Below, in pieces: positions 54,428 to 63,227 of a DNA stretch of 64,000 nt. The stretch's first letter is position 1, and the number at the start of each line of letters is the position of its first letter. The notes below the pieces were generated by a model. The model was given only the letters and a program-made list of their open reading frames with translations, was not told the origin of the DNA and did not search any database. The stretch is from NCBI RefSeq assembly GCF_005502935.1, contig NZ_SCMP01000014.1, positions 1-64,000 on the forward strand, written 5' to 3'. The translations under genes and the position numbers were made by a program. Source of the stretch: Pseudomonas sp. 2FG. Lineage in GTDB: Bacteria > Pseudomonadota > Gammaproteobacteria > Pseudomonadales > Pseudomonadaceae.

Positions 54428-54892
54428 ATGACGCCTCTCCGCACCTACCTCGACACCGAGTTCACGGCACTCAACCGCTATACCTACAAGTTAATCAGCC
54501 TCGCCCTGGTCGTACCTGATGGCCCGGAGTTCTATGTCGAGCTGATGGATGCTTGGGAAGAGGGCGACTGCTCTGATTTCGTGCGGGAGATCGTGTTGCC
54601 ACAGCTGAACCTGGCGACCTATGGCCGCACGACAGAGCAGGCACGAATTGACCTATTGGATTTTCTCCAGAAGCTCGGACGGGTGGAAATCATCAGCGAT
54701 GCGCCTGATTGGGATTGGCCCCTGCTGCTGTGGCTGATTGGCCCTGCTGGTCTCCCGATAAGCGTGCAGCCTCAGCCTGGGCTTCTCCGTATCGATATTG
54801 AGACCGAGTATGTCGGTGGAGATCCACCTCACCATGCGCTTGAAGATGCGCGCCTTCTTGCCGCCCTTGCTGAGAAATCCCATCTCGCATGA
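54428..54892 (+). CDS. DEDD-type 3'-5' exonuclease
   Basis: 154 residues from the ATG at 54428 (GGAG nine bases before). Motif I YLDTEFTALN (Asp, Glu) opens the protein, and motif III HHALEDARLLAAL (His, Asp) lies near the C-terminus; Asp in DAPDWDWPLL is a candidate for motif II. Resembles the short 3'-5' exoribonuclease/RNase-T-like proteins seen in mobile elements. It sits alone inside the unit bounded by the 64/65-bp inverted repeats, preceded by a palindrome and followed by a perfect hairpin. Confidence 0.8.
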   Translation: MTPLRTYLDTEFTALNRYTYKLISLALVVPDGPEFYVELMDAWEEGDCSDFVREIVLPQLNLATYGRTTEQARIDLLDFLQKLGRVEIISDAPDWDWPLLLWLIGPAGLPISVQPQPGLLRIDIETEYVGGDPPHHALEDARLLAALAEKSHLA

Positions 54893-54902
54893 CGAGCGGT
54901 TG

Positions 54903-54938
54903 TGTACGGTTAATCACTTAAACGTGATTAACCGTACA
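54903..54938 (+). terminator. Perfect 15-bp inverted repeat after the exonuclease gene
   Basis: TGTACGGTTAATCAC (54903-54917) and GTGATTAACCGTACA (54924-54938) with a six-base loop, starting ten bases after the stop. No T-run, so it may be a terminator, an RNA-end structure or a binding site. Confidence 0.6.
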
Positions 54939-54983
54939 TGGGCTTGCCTGCCGGTGTTGAGCGATAGGAGGCGCTGCTGCGAT

Positions 54984-55337
54984 CTACTCAGTGGGAACCA
55001 CGACTGAAGTCACCACAACGCCTTCGTTCTCATCATCACGCCAGAACGTATGGGAGCAGTCCTGGCATTGGTACTGCGCCATCACTGGATCTTGCTCCTG
55101 CTGCACGGCTTGAAGTTGTGTGCCATGACAAATGGAGTAGAGCAAATCCTCACCGGCTTTGGTTTGCGCACATTGAGTTAAATTGATCTTCATGAACGGC
55201 TGGAAAACTTCGACCAGGGATGAGAATACGTCCGCCCAGATTTCGAATCTGGGCTGCTGGAACAGACGGCCGGCGCTGCCGTAATGTTGACGGCACAGCC
55301 CTTCACCATTAGTCTTTGCACCAAGAATAACCCCCAC
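54984..55337 (-). CDS. Hypothetical protein with C-terminal zinc-ribbon-like motif
   Basis: Up to 117 residues. The longest frame starts with GTG inside the right inverted repeat; an internal ATG at 55193 is an alternative. The C-terminal part has YQCQDCSHTFWRD, and further Cys at NLTQC and YSIC, which could form a zinc ribbon. Not recognised. Convergent with the exonuclease gene inside the inverted-repeat unit. Confidence 0.4.
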   Translation of the reverse strand: MGVILGAKTNGEGLCRQHYGSAGRLFQQPRFEIWADVFSSLVEVFQPFMKINLTQCAQTKAGEDLLYSICHGTQLQAVQQEQDPVMAQYQCQDCSHTFWRDDENEGVVVTSVVVPTE

Positions 55338-55387
55338 GCCTCGGGCGAGATTTTTCTCGTACTGCGCACCAGGGGGTTAGTTTTTTC
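55323..55387 (-). repeat. Right inverted-repeat unit, able to fold
   Basis: 65 bases on the minus strand matching the left unit: GAAAAAACTAACCCCCTGG outer part (one C fewer and two substitutions over about 30 bases), then GCCCGAGGCGTGGGGGTTATTCTT. The central hairpin differs in sequence (CGAGA/TCTCG, loop AAAA) but not in being a hairpin. That pattern suggests selection on structure. Confidence 0.75.
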
Positions 55388-55746
55388 TGCTCTCCCAGCA
55401 CTATCTCCAGTGCTCGCATTGCTCGAAATGCCCAAGCGCGCATCCAAACCTTATCAACGTCGTGAAGCCTGGGCTGCCAGGTACGTCCTGTTGTACACAC
55501 GTGGGTGTAGATCTGAGTGCTTTCGATACCCTGGTGCGCGTGGGCTTTCTCCCTTTTATACTCTGAATAGGCCCTGATTTCGTAGATGCTCAAGGGTCGC
55601 CTCCGGCCAGAAGCGGACGTTTCGAGTAGGAAAAATAAATTTTTCCCCATTTGCTTTTCACTGAAACCAAACGAGCTGCCATGCCTCAACTCGGCGTTTG
55701 TCGGCGCATCCACTTCGCCCTATCCTAGGCGCACGATCAGGATTAA
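55388..55746. other. Region between the repeat unit and the DUF2726 gene
   Basis: No secure gene. A minus-strand frame (55309-55713) contains STQIYTHV, the usual end of XerC/D-type or integron-type integrases, in otherwise unmatched sequence. At most a degraded recombinase relic. Confidence 0.35.
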
Positions 55747-55761
55747 GTGCGGAGCGCTGGC

Positions 55762-56610
55762 GTGGAAGACAGAGAGCAGCTGTACACACTGCTGGCCCAA
55801 AAAGACTGGGAGGCGATTGGTAAAATCATCTACAAGAACAAGAAGGCCAGGACGCAAGACCCCTTCTTGGCCCAGGTCACTACGTTCTTTGAGGCTGAAT
55901 TCTTTACCTTCGCAGAGCTTTTGCAGGCTGCTGAGCGCGCAAAGCAGTTTGAGTTCACTAACTTGATTATCGAACTAGGTCAGCACGGCTTTAGCCAGGG
56001 CTTCGTGGATCGTTTTGTGGATGAGCGCCTGAAGCTGATGCAGGAAACCAAGCACTCTGCACTCCTCAACTACGCCCAGTCGTATCAACACCGCCCCCTA
56101 GCCAAGCAGATCATCCAGTCTTTTTTGCAGACAAAGCCAGAAGCGGTTGCCGCCAGCCTGCGCGAGAACATGACAATTCGCGCGACAGAAGTGGAGGTCG
56201 GCAAGGCAAAAATCATTCGCCTGTTCAAGTCTAAGCAGGAAGAACACTTCTATGAGGCGGTACGTCGGGTTTTTCCGACCTATCACCCCTACCCTAACGT
56301 CGCCTTAAGCTGTGTATTGGATTACCCGGCCATCAAAAATCAGTTGTCCGAAAAGGCTAGGTCATACTTCTTCCAAGCCATCATCGACAGCGTGGTGTTT
56401 GATGTGGGCAGTGGGTATGAGCCTAGATACTTCATTGAGCTGGATAGCAGCTTCCATGATGAGCCTAAGGCCCAGGCCAATGACCGGCTAAAGGACTCTA
56501 TTTTCCAAGCAGCAAACACCAAGCTCATTCGTATTCGGCCCTTGAATACCAGGGCCTCGTCGGTCGAAGAGTTTGAAAAACTGGTGCGTGAAGTGATGCG
56601 CCAGCTTTAA
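55762..56610 (+). CDS. DUF2726-domain protein, putative PD-(D/E)XK-type nuclease
   Basis: About 282 residues from a GTG at 55762 with GGAG seven bases upstream (another GTG at 55747 is possible). The N-terminal two thirds is helical. The C-terminal part (about 195-282) carries a DUF2726-like core: YEPRYFIELDSSFHDEP, then AQANDRLKDSIFQAANTKLIRIRPLNT. DUF2726 is considered a restriction-endonuclease-like fold, with ELD as the candidate Glu/Asp catalytic pair. It stands 101 bases before the NERD-helicase gene on the same strand and may act with it. Confidence 0.75.
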   Translation: MEDREQLYTLLAQKDWEAIGKIIYKNKKARTQDPFLAQVTTFFEAEFFTFAELLQAAERAKQFEFTNLIIELGQHGFSQGFVDRFVDERLKLMQETKHSALLNYAQSYQHRPLAKQIIQSFLQTKPEAVAASLRENMTIRATEVEVGKAKIIRLFKSKQEEHFYEAVRRVFPTYHPYPNVALSCVLDYPAIKNQLSEKARSYFFQAIIDSVVFDVGSGYEPRYFIELDSSFHDEPKAQANDRLKDSIFQAANTKLIRIRPLNTRASSVEEFEKLVREVMRQL

Positions 56611-56711
56611 ACCGGTCTGTTCCCGGTTGCTTAATTTGGCTGGTCTATCTCCGATATGTTATAGCGGCTGTATAGATGTCACAAAGATTTGGTAAAAAGC
56701 GAGCGCTGTAG

Positions 56712-59207
56712 ATGGCAAGGATGATTCCGGAGCATGGGCCACACCACACTGAAAGCTATGGTGAGCGCCAACTGTACTCAATCCTAAAATCCAAGCTGCC
56801 TGACGAATACACAGTAATTCACAGCTTACCCTGGCTTTGTTCTGCCGTGAACAAGCTTGATAAACGCGCGAAGCCGACTGGAGAGATCGATTTTCTGATA
56901 ATTCACCCCGAGAATGGGGTGCTTGCTCTTGAGGTTAAGAGCGGGGTTTATCGGGTAGAGAACGCTGTATTCGTTCATGTCCGGGAAGGCTTCATGATAA
57001 ATCCGGTCAGTCAGACGAGGAAGAACGTACATGGATTCTCTGAGTGGCTCGGTGCTAAACCGTCGCTACGCCTGAACATAGGCTACGGATTCATCTTCCC
57101 TAACTCTGATTTCGGTGAGATTGCTTGTTCGCCTGGCATGTACGACACCACCGCCAACCCACCTCAACCCCTGTATATTGATTTTCAAGCATATCCAGAC
57201 GTTGCGCAGAAAATCATAGAACTAATGAAATATTGGAAGGGCGCGCTTTCAAACCCAGATCTGGGCCCCTCTAAAACCCAAGAGCTTATTGATTACCTGT
57301 CTCCCAAAATCGATGGCCACCCTAGGTGGGGGAGTCGCATTCGTTACGACAATAAGATGTGGCTTCAGCTAACCAGCGAGCAAAGCGCAGTTGTTCGTTC
57401 CGTGGTGAACAATACGCACTCTCTTATTAGTGGCTGGCCGGGGACTGGTAAAACCCTGATTGCAATCGAAGTGGCGAGGAAATATGCATCGAAGGGTAAG
57501 AACGTACTCGTGCTCTCTTTCAATGCTCGACTTACTGAGCATATTCGCAACCAGCTTGATGGTTATGAATCATGCACAGTGATGACTTGGCATGGATTAT
57601 GTCGTCAGGCCGCCGACGTTACTAGACGCGGAGCGATCGGCGAAGACTGGTATAAGACTGATTGTGTAGAGGATTTGAAAGCTGCTGTTCAAAGCAAGCT
57701 AATGAACGAATACGATGTTCTTGTGGTCGATGAATCTCAAGCCTTGGCTTATTCGTGGTGTGAGGCACTTGTTAGTTGGTTTGATGGAAAACCTAAGGCT
57801 TTCTTCTGTGACGAAACCCAGGTCTTCAAGTTTGAGCGAAACGCCTTATCTCTGGAGGGGTTGAAAGGCATCCTAGGCGTTGAGACCTTCCCGCTTACGA
57901 TCATCTTGCGCATGCCGAAGGCGGTTACCGAGATTCTTGCAGAGGTAGTTCCTCCAAAGCTTCAGCATTCCTCGCCAAGAGCAGTGGAACCAGACACTGC
58001 CCTTGAAGTCATTACGCTCTCGCCTTGCGAAGAGCTGCTTCGTATCAAGAGCACGCTGCTCGAAGGAGGCGTGGACAATGATGATATCGTTGTCTTGACA
58101 GGCTCAATCATAGACAAAGCGTACATCGAGTTTTTACGAGCCCAGAAGATACTCACTGAAACGATTGCAAAGTTCCGTGGACTGGAAGCCCCAGTAGTCA
58201 TCGTCATCGGTGCTGAGGCGCTAGATACAGCTGAGCTGTTTAGTGCGTATTCACGTGCGACCACGAAATTTATTGCGCTATACAATGCCCACAATCGATC
58301 CTGGAAAGGCCACTTGGACTTTCAATCGCGCTTACAAAAAAAACCTAATAGCGCTGCAACTCTGCGACGAGAACAGGTGCCTTTGCGCATACAGAACTTG
58401 ATCGCCAGCAGCACAACCAGCAAATCTTTGGGCTTGAAGAGCCTGGATATTAGGTGGGCCGAGGACTGGAAGGCTTGGCTTGTTGAAATGCAATCACATG
58501 AAACTCAAATGCTACTTTGGCTTGAGTATCTCTGTATCAGTCTCGCACATCCAATATTTATATGGTACGGGGATACACTAACAAAATTTTATCGCATCAA
58601 GCCTGACTTGAGCGGCGATAATGAATCGTGCTTCCGCAAAACAATGATAATGGAACATTGTAAGGCATGTAATCGTCTCACCCCGCACACTGATGATTCC
58701 AAGAGCGAATGCGCATTGTGTGTCACGACGGACAGCAGATCATTACCTCCTAATGAAGACGCTGTAGAGAAAATCAGGTTGTATGACGCGGCCATTACCT
58801 CGCAACTCTCCAAAACGCACACGCTGCAAGTGCAGACCCAGCTTCCCATTGAAATAGCCGCGGTGGGAGCACTATTACGAGCAAATAAACATAAATTGCG
58901 CAGTAATGTGTTGCTTGCTCCGCTACCATCAGGGCGCCTTTTATATTTGGCGGCCTTCGTGTTTGCGCAATCTAGGATCGCGACCCATCCGGCAAAGACG
59001 ACTATGCCTATTAATGAATTGGCTGACGAAATTTATAATCGCTTTAAATTGCTGGGAAGAGTTTCTTCAACAGAATGGCGTGCGATTCTTGCAAATGCAT
59101 TTGGCACGTTCAAACAGAAAGGTTTTGTGGTTAGAATTGGAAAAGGCTTCTACATCCCTGTGGAAGACAGGGATGCCCCTATACCCAAGCAGGCATCGTA
59201 TGTGTGA
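56712..59207 (+). CDS. NERD nuclease-SF1 helicase fusion with zinc-finger and C-terminal extension
   Basis: 831 residues. NERD nuclease-related domain with GEID (Glu58, Asp60) and EVKSG (Glu74, Lys76). SF1 UvrD-like helicase with Walker A GWPGTGKT (Lys247), Walker B VLVVDESQAL (Asp340, Glu341), motif III FFCDETQVF, and helicase C-terminal elements at about 490-530. Beyond this are an unmatched stretch, a four-cysteine finger (CKACN and CALC, about 655-680), and a C-terminal segment (about 755-820) that may be winged helix. Markedly AT-richer than neighbours. Such nuclease-helicase fusions are typical of anti-phage genes (compare Nhi), but this full architecture is not one I can name. Confidence 0.85.
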   Translation: MARMIPEHGPHHTESYGERQLYSILKSKLPDEYTVIHSLPWLCSAVNKLDKRAKPTGEIDFLIIHPENGVLALEVKSGVYRVENAVFVHVREGFMINPVSQTRKNVHGFSEWLGAKPSLRLNIGYGFIFPNSDFGEIACSPGMYDTTANPPQPLYIDFQAYPDVAQKIIELMKYWKGALSNPDLGPSKTQELIDYLSPKIDGHPRWGSRIRYDNKMWLQLTSEQSAVVRSVVNNTHSLISGWPGTGKTLIAIEVARKYASKGKNVLVLSFNARLTEHIRNQLDGYESCTVMTWHGLCRQAADVTRRGAIGEDWYKTDCVEDLKAAVQSKLMNEYDVLVVDESQALAYSWCEALVSWFDGKPKAFFCDETQVFKFERNALSLEGLKGILGVETFPLTIILRMPKAVTEILAEVVPPKLQHSSPRAVEPDTALEVITLSPCEELLRIKSTLLEGGVDNDDIVVLTGSIIDKAYIEFLRAQKILTETIAKFRGLEAPVVIVIGAEALDTAELFSAYSRATTKFIALYNAHNRSWKGHLDFQSRLQKKPNSAATLRREQVPLRIQNLIASSTTSKSLGLKSLDIRWAEDWKAWLVEMQSHETQMLLWLEYLCISLAHPIFIWYGDTLTKFYRIKPDLSGDNESCFRKTMIMEHCKACNRLTPHTDDSKSECALCVTTDSRSLPPNEDAVEKIRLYDAAITSQLSKTHTLQVQTQLPIEIAAVGALLRANKHKLRSNVLLAPLPSGRLLYLAAFVFAQSRIATHPAKTTMPINELADEIYNRFKLLGRVSSTEWRAILANAFGTFKQKGFVVRIGKGFYIPVEDRDAPIPKQASYV

Positions 59208-59221
59208 TGAAGTGTACCTAC

Positions 59222-59725
59222 TCAAGAGCTAGTCACTCTTTCATTGCCCTGGACTGGCTCTGTACCACAGTAGTGCAGTAGGGCTTTCGCTTGGCCTTCG
59301 TGGCACATCACGGGAATTTCCTGAGCTCCAGCAAAGTACAGATAACGTGTGCGATGGCGACCATTCATGTAACCAACGTAGCGCAACAGCCGCACACGGC
59401 GGCGACTGAGAAACTTCAAAACTGGCTCCCGATACTCCAAGATAACCTCGTTGAACGACACGATCGGCATTTCCACATGTCGCTCATTAGCGTTTGGCGG
59501 GGCCAAGAAGTCGAACATTCCTTTGCGCTTGCCCTCAGCCCATGTGTTCGCTGGTGCAATCACGAAGTGCGAATGCATGTGCTGATCGGAGTACCGGATG
59601 AGTCTCTGCGCATCCACAACGACGACCACATAATTATCGTGACCCGGTCTGCGGCGAAAACTGACATGCTGGTACTGCGGATGAGTGTCTGATAGACGCA
59701 CGTGCCAGAGTTTTTCTTTCATCAT
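59222..59725 (-). CDS. Putative plasmid fertility-inhibition-like protein
   Basis: About 168 residues from MMKEKLWHVRLSD (a longer frame starts at 59785). Notable: HPQYQHVSFRRRPGHDNYVVVVVDAQRLIRYSDQHMHSHFVIAP and a C-terminal NGRHRTRYLYFAGAQEIPVMCHEGQ. From memory it resembles proteins annotated as plasmid fertility inhibition factor (PFIN/FiwA-like) in Pseudomonas integrative elements, which are related to ParB/Srx-fold proteins. NGRHR fits that fold. If right, it would hinder transfer of other conjugative elements. The assignment is tentative. Confidence 0.55.
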   Translation of the reverse strand: MMKEKLWHVRLSDTHPQYQHVSFRRRPGHDNYVVVVVDAQRLIRYSDQHMHSHFVIAPANTWAEGKRKGMFDFLAPPNANERHVEMPIVSFNEVILEYREPVLKFLSRRRVRLLRYVGYMNGRHRTRYLYFAGAQEIPVMCHEGQAKALLHYCGTEPVQGNERVTSS

Positions 59726-59919
59726 GATGTATGGGAAAAGCCAAAAATGGAGGCCGCTGATGGTCAGCCAAGACCCCTGCTGCATCTCCAGGTTAGCGAC
59801 GTCATAGCGACTGCGGTAACGTCGCTTTGTTCGTTCGCTGAAAGTAGAGTTAGACCAAGGGCGTGACCACCTGCCTCATGTGAGCGGGGCGGGCATACAA
59901 CAAGTTAGCGGAGCGATTC

Positions 59920-61647
59920 ATGCAGATTAGGCAGCTCAAGGTCTCGAATTTCCGGGGAATTTCTGCGCTGGACTGGACACCAGGCTCTCCCTTCTGTTGT
60001 CTGATCGGCGCGGGCGACTCGGGCAAGTCGACGCTGCTCGATGCAGCCGAAGCCGCCCTTTCTTCACGGTGGTTCTCGTTCACCGAGCCGGACTTCCTGG
60101 ATTGCGACACCTCGAACCCCATTGTGATCGAGGCCACGGTCGGAGAGCTATCCAAAGCCCTGAAATCTGATGAGCGCCTTGGTCTATACATCCGAGGTTG
60201 GACGGCAGGGGATGAACTACGCGACGAGCCAGAGGGCGATGATGAGCCTGTCTTGACAGTCCGCCTCACCGTCGACGCCAGCATGGAGCCCTCCTGGGAA
60301 CTGGTGTGCGACCGGCTCGATGAGCCACGTACTCTGTCAAACCGAGACCGCGCGCTATTTGGGTTGGTTCGGCTCGCAGGAGAGGATGCTCGCCACCTCG
60401 CCTGGGGACAAGGTTCGGTGCTCGCTCGACTGACGGGCGACAATAAGGAAGCTGCAGCGCGTTTGGCCGAGGCCTACCGTACGGCGCGCGCGAGTGCCAA
60501 TCTGAGTGACATCAAATCGCTGGCCGACGCGGCGGCTTTGGCCGAGCGGTTCGCAAAGGGACTCGGGGCCTATGTAGAAGGCGTTTACGAGCCCGGGCTG
60601 GAGCTGGGGCGCTCCGGCTTATCGTCCGGCTCGATTGCCCTACATGACAGTGGCGTTCCGCTTCGGCTGGCTGGGCTGGGCACCAGGCGCCTTGCGACGC
60701 TCGCGATTCAGAAGTCCGCGATCACAGAAGGCGCGATCGTATTGATCGACGAAATCGAGCACGGGCTCGAGCCACACCGAATCATCGGCGCGATCGCCCA
60801 GCTCAAAGCCGATCAGGCCAAAGCGTTAGAGGCTCACAGACCCACCGGCCAGATTCTGATGACGACGCATTCAGATGTCGCTTTGGGCGAAGCCGGGGCA
60901 GAAAGCCTACGGGTAGTCCAAATTGTCCGGCCTGGCCGAGCGACAACCGTCTCCCGTCCGAAGTCGCCTGATCCCATCAGGCCGCTGATGCGCTTCACGC
61001 CCCGCGCGATGTTCGCCCGCCGAATCCTTGTGTCCGAAGGCAATACCGAGCTGGGGTTGCTGCTGGGTCTGCGTGAGAACTGGCCAGCGCGCCATGACAA
61101 TCGCCCCATCGAACAACTGGGAGCAGCCATCGCCGATGGCAACGGAGACCAAGCCTGCTCCTTAGCATTGGCATTGGCCGGACTCGGCTACGAGATAGCC
61201 ATCTACCGTGACTCCGACACGGTCCTGACGCCAGCCAATATTACTGCGTTGACGATGGCGGGCGTCCCTGTTTTCGAATATGGAGGCGGCCTGAACACCG
61301 AGCAGGCGATCTTCTCGGCCGCAAGCGATGAACTTGTCCAGGCGCTGCTCGCCTATGCACGCGAGGAGCGCGGAGATGCTGCCATCGATGACAACATCAA
61401 CATCCAGATTCCGGACTTGGGCCTTGCTTTGATTCGCGACAACTTCGCGGACTGGAAGATACTGTCCATGCAGGACGACACGCAGCTTCGCGAAGCCATT
61501 TCCGAGGTCGCAGCCCGGAAAAAGTGGTTCAAGGACCAGCGCATCGGCCGAGGCCTCGCCCCTTTGGTCTGGCGTATCACCACAGAAAATGCCGCCTCTC
61601 CTCTGGCGACAGTTCTGGGCCAAGTCGAGGCGTGGCTGTATGCCTGA
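59920..61647 (+). CDS. gajA: GajA-like OLD-family ATPase-nuclease (Gabija)
   Basis: 575 residues, the usual GajA length (about 580). An N-terminal ABC-type ATPase (KVSNFRGI; Walker A GAGDSGKST, Lys36; Walker B VLIDEIEHGLEP, Asp277/Glu278; His in MTTHSDV) is fused to a C-terminal Toprim nuclease (ILVSEGNTE, Glu373; IAIYRDSDT, Asp431/Asp433). Class 2 OLD nucleases paired with a UvrD-like helicase make the Gabija anti-phage system. The gene overlaps the helicase start by eight bases. Confidence 0.88.
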   Translation: MQIRQLKVSNFRGISALDWTPGSPFCCLIGAGDSGKSTLLDAAEAALSSRWFSFTEPDFLDCDTSNPIVIEATVGELSKALKSDERLGLYIRGWTAGDELRDEPEGDDEPVLTVRLTVDASMEPSWELVCDRLDEPRTLSNRDRALFGLVRLAGEDARHLAWGQGSVLARLTGDNKEAAARLAEAYRTARASANLSDIKSLADAAALAERFAKGLGAYVEGVYEPGLELGRSGLSSGSIALHDSGVPLRLAGLGTRRLATLAIQKSAITEGAIVLIDEIEHGLEPHRIIGAIAQLKADQAKALEAHRPTGQILMTTHSDVALGEAGAESLRVVQIVRPGRATTVSRPKSPDPIRPLMRFTPRAMFARRILVSEGNTELGLLLGLRENWPARHDNRPIEQLGAAIADGNGDQACSLALALAGLGYEIAIYRDSDTVLTPANITALTMAGVPVFEYGGGLNTEQAIFSAASDELVQALLAYAREERGDAAIDDNINIQIPDLGLALIRDNFADWKILSMQDDTQLREAISEVAARKKWFKDQRIGRGLAPLVWRITTENAASPLATVLGQVEAWLYA

Positions 61648-63037
61648 CGCAGCCGACCTATTCGAACTCGGCAATGCAGCGGTCGTCGCTCCTGCCGGCC
61701 ACGGCAAGACGGAGATCATCGCAAACGTGGCAGCTATAGGGCGCCGCGCGTTGATTCTCACCCACACGCATGCCGGCGTGCATGCAATCCGCTCCAGGTT
61801 GAAGCGCTTGGGAATTCCGCATGCCCGGGTGGCCGTGGACACCATCGCTGGATGGTGCATGCGCTACGCCCACGCCTTTCCCGGTGTAGCCCAACCACCT
61901 GACGGTCTGCCGCAAACCGGTGAGCAATGGAATCAACTCTACCAAGGTGCGTCGTGGGCCCTTGGCGTGCAAGCCGTCCGCGAAGTCATCGCTGCCTCCT
62001 ACGACCGCATTCTGATCGACGAGTATCAGGATTGCCACGGACTGCAACACGAACTCGCGATCGCGCTCTCGGGCATTGTACCCACCTTGATCTTCGGCGA
62101 TCCGATGCAGGGCATCTTTGAGTTTGCCGGGGCGACACTGAGCTGGGAGCGCGAGATCCATCCGCGCTTCCCGCTGGCTGGAACACTTGAAACGCCGCAT
62201 CGCTGGGCCGGCAAGAACCCCGAGCTTGGGCAATGGATCGCCGAAACGCGTGAGAAACTCATGCGAGGCGAAGCCATCGACTTAGCCGACCCGCGCATCA
62301 CCTATCGCGAATCCAACGACGTCTTCGACATGGGAACGCTGTTCGAAGGCATCGACGGCAAGGAAGGTAGTTTCGCCGCCATCCATTGCAACAAGACCAT
62401 CTGCTATAGGCTGGCCAAGGCGGCGAATGGCGGATACCAGGCCATTGAGGAAGTGGCAGCCAATCGCTTACGGGAGTTCGCATCAGCATGGGATCGGGCG
62501 GTTGATAAAGGGGGCAGGCTGCAAGCGTTCGTTGACCTAAGCAACGACTGCTTCCACAAAAGGAAACTAGCTGAGGGAGAACAACCTGATCTGGAAGACG
62601 TGGCGGTTCAGCAAGCCATGCGCGATTTGGTTCCCGGTTTAGAAGCAGGCAACGGGGCAGAAGCAGCCGCCCAGTTGTTCTCCCTAGCTCGCAAGCGCCC
62701 CCTGTGGAAGCTTTACCGCAATGAGCTTTGGCGCGACGCCGATCGAGCGGCGACAGAGGTAGCGGCTGGCCGCGCCGAAACAATGGTTGCGGCAACCCTC
62801 AGCGTCCGCCAGCGAGTAAGCAATTCTGGCCGAAAGATGCCTAAACGCACCGTTTCAACCCCACTGCTATTGAAGGGACTCGAGTTTGACCATGTGGTCA
62901 TCCCCGACGCCACACACTTTGCCAACGAGCGCCACGCTCAGGCAAAGCTCTTCTATGTCGCTATTTCCAGAGCCACCCAAACACTGACGATCGCGTCATC
63001 GCGGCGCTTCGTCCAATTCAACGCGCCAGAAATATGA
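61640..63037 (+). CDS. gajB: GajB-like UvrD-family helicase (Gabija)
   Basis: 465 residues from the ATG at 61640, which overlaps the gajA end. SF1 helicase: Walker A APAGHGKTE (Lys23), motif Ia LTHTHAG, motif II LIDEYQD, motif III IFGDPMQGIFEF, motif IV/V KGLEFDHVVIPD and motif VI YVAISRATQTL. Short for a UvrD helicase because 1B/2B insertions are reduced, as in GajB (about 490 residues). In Gabija, GajB responds to ssDNA or phage DNA ends and works with GajA. Confidence 0.88.
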   Translation: MPDAADLFELGNAAVVAPAGHGKTEIIANVAAIGRRALILTHTHAGVHAIRSRLKRLGIPHARVAVDTIAGWCMRYAHAFPGVAQPPDGLPQTGEQWNQLYQGASWALGVQAVREVIAASYDRILIDEYQDCHGLQHELAIALSGIVPTLIFGDPMQGIFEFAGATLSWEREIHPRFPLAGTLETPHRWAGKNPELGQWIAETREKLMRGEAIDLADPRITYRESNDVFDMGTLFEGIDGKEGSFAAIHCNKTICYRLAKAANGGYQAIEEVAANRLREFASAWDRAVDKGGRLQAFVDLSNDCFHKRKLAEGEQPDLEDVAVQQAMRDLVPGLEAGNGAEAAAQLFSLARKRPLWKLYRNELWRDADRAATEVAAGRAETMVAATLSVRQRVSNSGRKMPKRTVSTPLLLKGLEFDHVVIPDATHFANERHAQAKLFYVAISRATQTLTIASSRRFVQFNAPEI

Positions 63038-63227
63038 TCAAACCATGCAATGCCACTGGCTGCGTCAACCTTTAACCGGAGTTTGTGAAGGGATACGTAT
63101 CTCGGCATCGACACGAGCTAGGGGACGTGAAGGCCTCGAGAATGAAATTGCAATTGCGAGGATTGGCAGTCACTCTTTTCGCACGTAAAAAACCCGAAAA
63201 TAATTAAATTAGGTAAGCGGTTGATTT

